Origin: Argopecten irradians
Lineage: Eukaryota; Mollusca; Bivalvia; Pectinida; Pectinidae
Assembly (NCBI RefSeq): GCF_041381155.1
Contig: NC_091149.1
Span: 10,370,609-10,434,608 of the forward strand
DNA: 64,000 nucleotides
Direction of reading: 5' to 3'
In this document: piece by piece, positions 28,501 to 34,439 of the stretch
Layout of the letters: every line of letters begins with the position of its first letter
Position numbering within the stretch: position 1 is the first letter of the stretch
Made by a program: the position numbers and the translations under genes
The notes under the pieces: generated by a model
Seen by the model: the letters and a program-made list of their open reading frames with translations, nothing else
Database searches by the model: none
What the model was told of the DNA's origin: nothing

Positions 28501-30316
28501 TGTAGGTGATAATCTTAAATATGAATTAAATTAGAACGAATATACGTACCCGGCCTACTCTAGCTTTCGGCCGGGTTCGAAATGGTCCCTATGTGTCCTA
28601 GCTAGTGGAGCACTGCCTTCGAAAATCACTCGGGCATAGTTTTCGATACTTTTTTGTAGGTTTCCAATTATTTTATGCGAATGCATGCATTTATATATCA
28701 TTTTTGTCAAAAACAAACATAACTACGGTTCTTAATATCAACCGTCCCTCTCACAAGACTCACAAAACTTGTAGACTTGTCATATAAATTCCCTTCGAAG
28801 AAAGACCTTCATACATATATGTAAAAAAAATATGTCTCACTGAGAATTTGATATTTTATATGGTTCAGTTTTATTGCCTAGTATGTAAGAGATATAAAAC
28901 AAATATAATAAAATGCTTACAAACGTGTTATTTTTGGTTTGCATAATCATTAATTTGCTCCATTAGCAGTAATAGGCACCAATTGTAGCTCTAAAGATGA
29001 CACCATTTTCTGTCTGAAGTCTTTTGAGCTACAATATTGCAGCTAGAATTAAATATCTTTACATATTTTGATACCTGATTACTTTAATTTTATGAAATTT
29101 AAATTGATCAGTAAACTATTATTCCTATAAAAAGTGTAGTGGCCAGATCTAGAGCAGAATCTGAGTCTCATCCTGAATACATGACTTTTAATTTGTAGAT
29201 TCTAGACATTGACTGTACAAAAATATCCTTTAAGCTAGATTATGATGACAGAGTGGTTAAAATGTCCAAACATATCACTACAATCCCTCTACCTCTGGGT
29301 TGTGACTTTGTATCCCAAATGGGCACATATCAAATATGCATGCTAGTTGCCAGGTACATATAATGACCGCCGGTCAATGTTTCTTCTCCGGGTACTCTGA
29401 TTAAAGCTTTCCTCCACCATTAACAAACCTGGCACATTCTTAAATGACAGGCTGTTAATTATATAGGATGTTAAACTAATAATAATTCAGTTTAGCTTAT
29501 CTGGTCCATAGTGACTAACCTATGTAGGGTATAAGAGGTCAACTTGGCCTGCTCACAGTTTTATCTCTGTCCGCATGCAGTCGAACAGCACTTACTCTGA
29601 CTCTGAGTCAGGAAATATATATGACAGATAGATAAATTCTTCTATGGTCTCTTTATGATACTTTACTGCAAATGACACCTGCACACCATGTACAGGTGTT
29701 TGATGTGGATGTTTTTATTGCACCTTAATTGCTCCGCCATGAAGTTAATGACCTATAAAAGGTTTATATTTATCTCCTAAACAAAATTATTCATATGTAT
29801 TTGTTGCATATATATTGTCACTAATGTCAGGAAAATGCTAGAAATATCTATAGGATTATTTTCTTTATTTCTTTTGTAAATCAAAATTGTATAAATTATG
29901 ATTGAAGTCGTATGTGTGATAACCGTGAAAGTGTCAAAACAATGCCGTTCTCTGTATTTAGACATCACATATCCTATACAAACATATAGGCTAAATACTT
30001 GAAATCGTCATAAATATTGCTACAGATATCGTATATCTGGAGACCATTCGAGTCTCTTATGTCGAGGTTACATGTCCATTGTCGCAGAAGCCGCATCGTG
30101 ACTCAATGAAACGATGTTATGATCAATATTGTTAGTAATATGGATGCGGATCGTGTCCTTCATAGGGAGCCTGAAGCGATAATTATACGCGCATTTTATA
30201 AATAAACAATAAATGATGTAGCATCTTACCTGTGTAACCAGTGGAATGAGGGTTTGTTCTACAGATTTAGTCCTAATTTCCAGCGACAATCTAGCATCAT
30301 TCTTCGATTGAGCCAT
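7391..30316 (-). CDS. CTNNAL1: Alpha-catulin (CTNNAL1) homologue, exons 1-11, 3' end outside window
   Basis: Alpha-catulin is a vinculin/alpha-catenin-family cytoplasmic scaffold linked to Rho signalling and the cytoskeleton (family knowledge). Eleven minus-strand exons join cleanly: 30316-30230, 17863-17674, 17488-17310, 16308-16189, 15730-15641, 15220-15002, 14652-14446, 11061-10984, 10293-10135, 8926-8834, 7576-7391. All use GT-AG sites. Every junction is phase 0 except exon 2/3, which is phase 1. The 1608 nt give 536 residues. Colinear landmarks shared with vertebrate alpha-catulin, as I remember it, are IRTKSVEQTLIPLVTQ, RVGQAVNLAVDRFV, RQLLSAVTRVLLLADKV, FGNEMVELAHLTGDRQN, TCLRHPDCD, DFTDSAYTPHENRE, LFRHIATTEPL, SKIARENLDTFSDAWESQ and YLSLPRP. 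The human protein is about 730 aa, so roughly 200 C-terminal residues lie beyond the left edge. The start ATG has an A at -3 and a G at +4. Intron 1 is 12.4 kb. Confidence 0.94.
8089..8251. mobile_element. MITE with AAACCTGTCTA...TAGACAGGTTT ends (163 bp)
   Basis: Terminal inverted repeats AAACCTGTCTAAACGACCAC and GGCGGTCTTTATAGACAGG(TTT). Contains internal CTGTATAAAGACCATCTAC and CTATAAAGACCATTTTT. Its terminal words seed the arrays at 26307 and 34440. Confidence 0.75.
8438..8812. mobile_element. MITE with CAGGGCTCGAATTT ends (375 bp)
   Basis: TIRs CAGGGCTCGAATTT and AAATTCGAGCCCTG, flanked by TTAAT at 8433-8437 and 8813-8817. The interior has TTAGCAAGTA/TACTTGCT words in both orientations. 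It ends 21 nt from CTNNAL1 exon 10. Confidence 0.85.
8834..8926 (-). CDS. CTNNAL1: CTNNAL1 exon 10
   Basis: A 93-nt, 31-residue phase-0 exon, VCKLFRHIATTEPLVIAA to IIRTIGPL. It has a TTCCAG acceptor and a GTAAAT donor. It matches vertebrate CRLLRHISGTEPLEI. A 375-bp MITE ends 21 nt downstream of its donor side. Confidence 0.9.
9110..9455. mobile_element. TTAA-flanked MITE, copy 1 (346 bp)
   Basis: Ends AGATGCTCC and GTAGTATCT, flanked by TTAA at 9106-9109 and 9456-9459. Related copies lie at about 17914-18290, 28097-28456 and 59146-59412, sharing GACAGAGCATAAA, TATGTCTAATTAACAC and TATAGGACAT blocks. Confidence 0.75.
10135..10293 (-). CDS. CTNNAL1: CTNNAL1 exon 9
   Basis: A 159-nt, 53-residue phase-0 exon starting LQDTAMEQASELFKTNED and ending EEHMEQLEE. 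It has a TTTTGTAG acceptor and a GTAAG donor. It is rich in charged helix-forming residues, as expected for this part of the helical-bundle protein. Confidence 0.9.
10984..11061 (-). CDS. CTNNAL1: CTNNAL1 exon 8
   Basis: A 78-nt, 26-residue phase-0 exon, RDLNVSLDMETAILKTMS to CLNKL. It has a TTTTTTCAG acceptor and a GTAAGT donor. It aligns with the vertebrate segment ELELSILKISHSLNELKK by position and pattern. Confidence 0.87.
11173..11244 (-). pseudogene. Relic duplicate of the 3' part of CTNNAL1 exon 7
   Basis: Minus-strand translation gives a 24-residue stretch ending QVLINTSLNQ directly before a GT dinucleotide, in the same phase as exon 7. Aligned without gaps to the end of exon 7, 16 of 24 residues match, and several codons differ only synonymously. 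No compatible in-phase acceptor is visible upstream, and an in-frame TGA follows about 25 nt further out. It is therefore called a partial, probably unused exon duplicate. Confidence 0.55.
11325..11870. repeat. 67-bp tandem array, about 8 copies
   Basis: GATGTATTGTGGGTATTTCT then GCTTTGAGCTTTAAGATAA. GATGTATT recurs at 11386, 11453, 11520 and 11587. In CTNNAL1 intron 7 next to the relic exon. Confidence 0.93.
12210..13565 (+). mobile_element. Pearl/MINE-like element with 155-bp core repeats
   Basis: Begins ACAAGAGATCCCAGAGGGAT, has about seven core units (AATCCAAGATGG at 12561, 12717, 12871, 13027, 13181, 13337), then ACGGACGGACGGACGGACG and the hairpin TAGCCCACCATC-loop-GATGGTGGGCTA ending at about 13561. 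Complete by appearance. Confidence 0.82.
13566..14180 (+). mobile_element. Second pearl-like element with ACGG/ACAG microsatellite
   Basis: Three units with GCAAAAGGCACTACTAGACC and GGTTTTAGAGTTATGCTCCG, then GGACGGACGGACAGACGG-type microsatellite (14121-14174). No clear terminal hairpin. Head-to-tail with the preceding element. Confidence 0.7.
14446..14652 (-). CDS. CTNNAL1: CTNNAL1 exon 7
   Basis: A 207-nt, 69-residue phase-0 exon, DLVEMTRVTGLTSSSS to LQVLINTGLNQ. It contains DFTDSAYTPHENRE, an alpha-catulin hallmark. The donor is GTATC. The acceptor at 14653-14655 has a weak polypyrimidine tract, so the 5' boundary is slightly less certain than the others. A diverged copy of its 3' third lies at 11173-11244. 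Confidence 0.88.
15002..15220 (-). CDS. CTNNAL1: CTNNAL1 exon 6
   Basis: A 219-nt, 73-residue phase-0 exon starting TCLRHPDCDTARLNREGVF and ending SRSVRDFE. It has a TTTCAG acceptor and a GTTAGT donor. The middle (GGTAGQVNGHPCSLNNGDSG) is an Asn/Gly-rich loop that is less conserved than the flanking helices. Confidence 0.92.
15641..15730 (-). CDS. CTNNAL1: CTNNAL1 exon 5
   Basis: A 90-nt, 30-residue phase-0 exon, DLKGEKQRAQMGAARAI to MMLLPSCK. It has a TTGACAG acceptor and a GTAAGT donor. It corresponds to the vertebrate segment KMAAARAVLEKCTMMLL. Confidence 0.92.
16189..16308 (-). CDS. CTNNAL1: CTNNAL1 exon 4
   Basis: A 120-nt, 40-residue phase-0 exon, VISSLNELDTVTTFTDF to LAHLTGDRQN. It has a TTTCAG acceptor and a GTGAGT donor. 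FGNEMVELAHLTGDRQN is near-identical to the vertebrate segment as I recall it. Confidence 0.93.
16360..16630 (-). mobile_element. Two inverted SINE-module fragments
   Basis: TTAACGTCCTGTTAACAGCC at 16518 and a diverged TGTCCTATTAACGTACAGGA at 16368, followed by GAGTACCCTGAGAAAAACCA. Reverse orientation of the 3' modules at 27700 and 29390. Confidence 0.5.
16631..17300. other. CTNNAL1 intron 3 sequence, nothing recognised
   Basis: No repeat family or RNA gene recognised. Confidence 0.45.
17310..17488 (-). CDS. CTNNAL1: CTNNAL1 exon 3
   Basis: A 179-nt exon that completes the split glycine and runs VSIQKLTSVERTSNYST to VKQLLLSKEK. It has a CCTTGTAG acceptor and a GTCAGT donor, and ends in phase 0. 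The stretch AARQLLSAVTRVLLLADKV is the vinculin-family helical core. Confidence 0.93.
17674..17863 (-). CDS. CTNNAL1: CTNNAL1 exon 2
   Basis: A 190-nt exon from ITTLVNHKDRPKV to CEACEEARSA plus the first base of a glycine codon. It has a TTTCAG acceptor and a GTATGT donor, and leaves in phase 1. It contains RVGQAVNLAVDRFVIVGQSI, which is highly conserved in alpha-catulin. Confidence 0.93.
17914..18290. mobile_element. TTAA-flanked MITE, copy 2 (right end decayed)
   Basis: Begins after TTAA with ATGCTCCACGTC and shares the TTAATTAACACAAACGTACA-like block and AATAAGAAGCTCAAATTTTT with copy 1. Lies directly beyond CTNNAL1 exon 2, in intron 1. Confidence 0.6.
18361..18490 (+). mobile_element. 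tRNA-like SINE head
   Basis: GGGGCCTCGGTGGCCGATTG resembles an A-box region and GAGTTTGAATCCC a B-box. Followed by CTTGGCTGTTAATAGAACAC. In CTNNAL1 intron 1. Confidence 0.55.
18540..18840 (+). mobile_element. Pearl-like tail with GACA/GACG microsatellite
   Basis: AGTTAAAACTAGAAATGTCG onward, a TACCAAATTTTATCAGAATC block, then ACAGACAGACAGACAGACAA and GACAGACGGACGG. Partial copy; a reverse relative is at 26640-26860. Confidence 0.55.
18841..20030. other. CTNNAL1 intron 1, nothing recognised
   Basis: AT-rich, no tandem repeat, RNA or coding signal noted. Confidence 0.45.
20030..20625. mobile_element. Element with GAGCTGTCGGAGAACAGC start and GAATAGGCGACGCT end
   Basis: Starts AACAAGAGCTGTCGGAGAAC. 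AGCTCGCCTATTC near the start is the inverse of GAATAGGCGACGCT at the end. Contains a duplicated AAAAACCTAAAGG block (20135 and 20335) and a GACGCAGACGCC tract before the end. Resembles the pearl-like plan without the ACGG run. Confidence 0.55.
20640..21430 (-). pseudogene. Decayed LINE reverse transcriptase fragment
   Basis: Across several frames the minus strand reads SPFLFSIYLDDLESYLAEKE (near 21265-21330), FIILYGDDTVLQQ (catalytic YxDD at 21188-21202) and PVLLYSSEVWGFEN (near 20800-20845), in the order expected of a non-LTR RT. Stops and frameshifts interrupt it. In CTNNAL1 intron 1. Confidence 0.75.
21431..26290. other. CTNNAL1 intron 1, mostly unrecognised AT-rich sequence
   Basis: No gene seen. 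A possible splice-donor-bearing segment at 24342-24420 and a short GGGGCTTATAGGGATGGGGG / AAATACGGT fragment at 25630-25680 (related to the 27448 palindrome) are the only marks. Confidence 0.45.
26307..26468. repeat. 17-bp tandem array inside a GACCACC MITE relative
   Basis: About nine units of AAAGACCACCTCTGTAT. Downstream, GGCTATTTATAAAGACCATT-TTTCTCTGTCC matches the right half of the MITE at 8089-8251, so the array expanded inside a copy of that MITE. Confidence 0.85.
26640..26860 (-). mobile_element. Pearl-like fragment with ACAG/ACGG-type tract
   Basis: CAGACAGATGGAGAGACAGG and CAGACAGACAGACAAGCTGA, followed by ATACCTCCTATCA and GGGGGGTATAATAATC. Partial. Confidence 0.5.
27448..27531. 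repeat. 84-bp near-perfect palindrome (41-bp arms, 2-nt spacer)
   Basis: Left arm ACCGTATTTGCCATAATTAG onward to TTTTATACACA, spacer TG, then its exact inverse ending AAATACGGT. The terminal ACCGTATTTG word is that of a dispersed MITE family also seen near 25670. Could form a cruciform or RNA hairpin. Confidence 0.95.
27700..27815 (+). mobile_element. SINE 3' fragment
   Basis: CTCTGGGTACTCAGGC, then AACCAGGCTGTTAATAGGAT-GTTAAAC. Same 3' module as 29225-29490. Confidence 0.5.
28097..28456. mobile_element. TTAA-flanked MITE, copy 3
   Basis: Right end GTAGCATCT followed by TTAA (28457-28460). The left end is AAGACGCTCC. Shares the TATAGGACATTATTGCCACA and TAATGGTGTAAAG blocks with copy 1. Confidence 0.65.
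28532..29045. mobile_element. Dispersed element with about 9-bp target duplication (copy at 28.5 kb)
   Basis: Uninterrupted relative of 40637-42061, about 514 bp, flanked by GAATTAAAT at 28523-28531 and 29046-29054. It starts ACGAATATACGTACCCGGCC and ends CTACAATATTGCAGCTA. It lies in CTNNAL1 intron 1. Confidence 0.75.
29225..29490 (+). mobile_element. SINE-like copy with TTAAACTAATAATAA tail
   Basis: Degenerate tRNA-like head (CTGGGTTGTGACTTTGTATC), then CTTCTCCGGGTACTCTG and GACAGGCTGTTAATT, ending ATGTTAAACTAATAATAATT. In CTNNAL1 intron 1. Confidence 0.5.
30230..30316 (-). CDS. CTNNAL1: CTNNAL1 exon 1 (coding part, start codon)
   Basis: This exon encodes the first 29 residues, MAQSKNDARLSLEIRTKSVE and on to LVTQ. 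It ends CAG at a GTAAG donor in phase 0. The context AAAATGG suits initiation. The conserved segment IRTKSVEQTL matches the start of the vinculin-like region of alpha-catulin. The transcription start was not determined. Confidence 0.92.
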
Positions 30317-30420
30317 TTTCCAGTTTACTGACGTCGCTTCTCGGGTCAGGGGTCAACGGCCGCTTGAGAGCTTATAAATAACATATCACATTTTCATAAG
30401 TTTCCGGAAGAGATCTTCAA
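30317..30420 (-). promoter_or_regulatory. Candidate CTNNAL1 5' UTR/promoter-proximal region
   Basis: This stretch lies just upstream of the CTNNAL1 start codon. It is more GC-rich than its surroundings and contains a CRE-like TGACGTCG at 30329-30336. No TATA box was identified. Placement follows from the gene model only. Confidence 0.35.
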
Positions 30421-31362
30421 GTATCTGTTTTTATGTTTACATAATTTTTCATATTCCTTCCAGATGATTTCGATATATTTGAGTGACTTTTGTTGACTTA
30501 AAATATTTATGATTTAAGCGACCTTACAACATCAAAGGTCATGATCAGGGGTCAAAAGGTTAAGTTTATTGGAGGCTCCCTTAAATGCGATGCGTACATA
30601 GCTAATTTAATTGTTGGTTTGCCTTCTAAACCTGTCATTACTGACGGAGGCTAATATGATATATTTTTATTATTTATGAAATTCATGGATTTACAAGTCA
30701 TATGACAGTATCGAAGCTTACATGTAACGTCGATCCTTTATGAAAACATCTTCTAAGACCGACATTTTGGTCGCTTAAACGTTTGTTTACATTAGTAACC
30801 AAAGATAAGGATCTGTATAGACACTTAAAATTTCATTTAATGTACATATTTGTACTTTACTGAGACAAATTTTATCATTGTTGTGTATTACCGGGATTAC
30901 TTTTGATCTGTAATGGATATTTTCATCAGAAACTGAGAATGGAACGGATCTGCAAGCACGAGAAGATGGAAGTAAAATTACTGCCTGTTTGTGAATTTTG
31001 GAGGAAGAGAAATTTGAACAACTTTGAATAGGATCATTTTGGAGATGACCAACTTGATTTAATCTTAGGTACCCTGAGGATGTCATCACTGAATGCAGTG
31101 ATTTTATCCTTGTACATTATTAAAACTTTGTTTGGTCGATATTTAAAGAATTAATTTGTACATAAGCTTAAAACTACACAGGACGTAGAACGAATAATCA
31201 TACCCTGCCTCCACTCTGTCAAGAAATCGTCAGCCCGTCATTCAGAACAGGATCGAGATAGAACAATTAACAACATCAAACAAAACTTGTATTTGTTTGA
31301 TTTAGTGACAACATAGAATCAAAGATCTTCAGAAATTCAACAAACATTCAATCTTCTTCAAA
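30421..31362. other. Intergenic region between divergent genes
   Basis: AT-rich sequence between the CTNNAL1 5' end and the plus-strand TRIM-like gene. I see no repeat, RNA gene or convincing coding sequence. A 100-residue open frame on the minus strand (30787-31089) has no recognisable features. The two genes are divergently arranged about 1 kb apart, so shared regulatory sequence is possible but not shown. Confidence 0.5.
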
Positions 31363-32926
31363 ATGGCAGCAGCAAAGATACCAGTTCCTGCGGAAGGACA
31401 GACAACCTGTAGCCATCACAAGGGGAGACAACTAGATATGTATTGTGAAAAATGTCAAGAACTAATTTGTTTGAAATGTATTTCAACCATTCACAGAATT
31501 CATCCAATGTGTGAGCTTAGTGAAGTCACTCCTCAGAACAAACAAGACATAAGAAACTTTATTGACAGAACAGAACAAAATGACCTGGTACAGATTGGAA
31601 AATACATCACATCTACTGATACACTCCTCAAAGACAACGACAGCATATTTCAGAAATTATCAAATCAGTTGAAGATTCAAACAAAAAAATTAAAACAATA
31701 CCTTGACAAACTGAAAGATGAGACACTCTCACAATATCAGAAAATAAAAGATGACAACATTCAACTCATACAGAAATACAAACAAGAACTGGAAATGTTG
31801 AACAAACACCTTAAACAACAAATGCAGAATTGCAAGACAGCACTTCAGCAGGGCTCTCACATAGAAATCTACAACACAAAATGTGAAATAGATTCCCGAA
31901 TACATATTCCTGTAAAACCTGTTTTAGGTACAGTCAGCTTCAACCCAAACAATACTCCTAAAGGTCACCTGGTACAAGCCTTAGGAAAAGTCACCACCTC
32001 AGGCCAAAGTCATACATCCACTGACCAAAAATGGTCAGTATCGTTATCAGACGGTCAGCAACAATCCTCATCACAACAACAGTCAGATGATAAAGGCAAG
32101 AAAGCAGTGGCCAGGAAAACACTTCTGACAGAGACCAAGGTGGTGGAGGAGTGGGAGTCTCCATGTGACATTTATTTTATATGTCCAGGCCTGGACCAGT
32201 GTCTACAGTAACACATTAACTCTCCCTGACAAGATGGGCACAGTGATACAGGAGGTCACACACAAGACTATGATCAATTACATCAGTCTATCACCAACAA
32301 CACACAGATTGTGGGCATGTGATGATCAACACAACATCCTGGAGCTGGTATCAGGACAATTAACTCAACAATTCACAACTAAAACATATCCTTCCAGCAT
32401 ATGTATTACAGCAAAGAACCATGTCATTGTGGGCATGTCTGGAAACGTCTCCAAATATACCACACAAGGTCAGATGGTACTCACTACAATGGCAGCAGGG
32501 ACTGGGAAACCATTAGTGTGTACACCATACAGGATCACAGAGTGTCCTGTCACTAACAATGTCGCAGTATTTGATCTACGTGATAGAGATATTGGTGGTG
32601 ATGGAAACAAACATATTGTTGTCATGGACACTGACTTCCAGAAACTGTTTGTATACAAAGGTTACATCCCAAGTACATGTAAACAATCACCACAAACAGG
32701 AGGTGAACCATTTGACCCCTGTGGTATAGTGTATGATAGTCAGGGGAGCCTCATCATAGGGGACCAAAACAATAAAAATGTTGTCCTACTGAGTAAAGAT
32801 GGTAAAGGACTCAGGATCCTACACACAGACAGAGACTGGGTATATAGTGTAGGTATGGGTAGAGATGATTTATTGTGGATAAAGACTTGGAGTTGTGTAA
32901 AGATGTTACAGTACTACAAGTTGTGA
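31363..32926 (+). CDS. Intronless TRIM-like B-box/coiled-coil/beta-propeller protein, frameshifted near 32190
   Basis: The first frame (31363-32211, 282 aa) has a B-box2 zinc finger with ligands C16, H19, C28, C31, C36, C39, H44 and H47. A coiled coil follows at about residues 85-170, then a Ser/Gln-rich linker ending VVEEWESPCDIYFICP. The second frame, read +1 and continuing to 32926, carries propeller/NHL-like strands such as PCGIVYDSQGSLIIGDQNN and ends VKMLQYYKL. No RING finger precedes the B-box. Bivalves carry many intronless proteins of this kind, related to TRIM2/3/71-like receptors (family knowledge). The switch between frames at about 32183-32195 implies a one-base-scale indel, either a real pseudogenising mutation or an assembly error. 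A 38-bp satellite begins right after the stop codon. Confidence 0.82.
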
Positions 32927-32927
32927 T

Positions 32928-34300
32928 ACAACAGTACAGCAGGATGTGATAGCTGTGAGAAAACTACTACAGTACAGCAGGGTGTGATAGCTGTGATAAA
33001 ATTACTACAGTACATCAGGGCGTGATAGCTGTGATAAAACTACTACAGTACAGCAGGGTGTGATAGCTGTGATAAAACTACTACAGTACAGCAGGGTGTG
33101 ATAGCTGTGATAAAATTACTACAGTACAGCAGGGTGTGATAGCTGTGTGAAAACTACTACAGTACAGCAGGGTGTGATAGCTGTGATAAAACTACTACAG
33201 TACAGCAGGGTGTGATAGCTGTGATAAAACTACTACAGTACAGCAGGGTGTGATAGCTGTGATAAAACTACTACAGTACAGCAGGGTGTGATAGCTGTGA
33301 TAGAACTACTACAGTACAGCAGGGTGTGATAGCTGTGATAAAACTACTACAGTACAGCAGGGTGTGATAGCTGTGATAAAACTACTACAGTACAGCAGGG
33401 TGTGATAGCTGTGATAAAACTACTACAATACAGCAGGGTGTGATAGCTGTGATAAAACTACTACAGTACAGCAGGGTGTGATAGCTGTGATAAAACTACT
33501 ACAGTACAGCAGGGTGTGATATGTGATAAAACTACTACAGTACAACAGGATGTGATATCTGTTATCAAACTGCTACAGTACAGCAGGGTGTGATAGCTGT
33601 GATAAAACTACTACAGTACAGCAGGGTGTGATAGCTGTGATAAAACTACTACAGTACAGCAGGGTGTGATAGCTGTGATAAAACTACTACAGTACAGCAG
33701 GGTGTGATAGCTGTGATAAAACTACTACAGTACAACAGGATGTGATATCTGTTATCAAACTGCTACAGTACAGCAGGGTGTGATAGCTGTGATAAAACTA
33801 CTACAGTACAGCAGGGTGTGATAGCTGTGATAAAACTACTACAGTACAGCAGGGTGTGATAGCTGTGATAAAACTACTACAGTACAGCAGGGTGTGATAA
33901 CTGTGATAAAACTACTACAGTACAGCAGGGTGTGATATCTGTGATAAAACTACTACAGTACAGCAGGGTGTGATAGCTGTGATAAAACTACTTCAGTAAA
34001 GCAGGGTGTGATAGCTGTGATAAAACTACTACAGTACAGCAGGGTGTGATAGCTGTGATAAAACTACTACAGTACAGCAGGGTGTGATAGCTGTGATAAA
34101 ACTACTACAATTCAGTAGGGTATGATAGCTGTGATAAAACTACTACAGTACAGCAGGGTGTGATATCTGATAAAACTACTACAGTACAGAAGCGTGTGAT
34201 ATGTGATAAAACTACTAGAGTACAGTAGGGTGTGATAGCTGTGATAAAACTACTACAATACAGAAGGGTGTGTTAGCTGTGATAGAACTACTACTACTTG
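32928..34300 (+). repeat. 38-bp satellite array, about 36 copies
   Basis: The unit reads TACAGTACAGCAGGGTGTGA followed by TAGCTGTGATAAAACTAC. Most copies are exact multiples of 38 bp, with a few variants such as shortened units near 33520 and 34165. The array begins at the TRIM-like stop codon. The last codons of that gene (GTTACAGTACTACAAG) already resemble the unit. Confidence 0.95.
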
Positions 34301-34439
34301 TCTAAGCTTCAACATAACTGAAAATGTGTGATTACTTTCAAATTTATTAATTATGTTCATTATTTTATAAAAGCTTGTTAATTATACAAGTTTGATTAAT
34401 ACACTTCTTTATCTGTTCAAAATTGTCAGCATTTTCCTC

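Noticed and set aside
30787..31089. 100-codon minus-strand frame in the intergenic region
   Set aside because: No recognisable domain, no splice partners, ordinary for chance in this composition.
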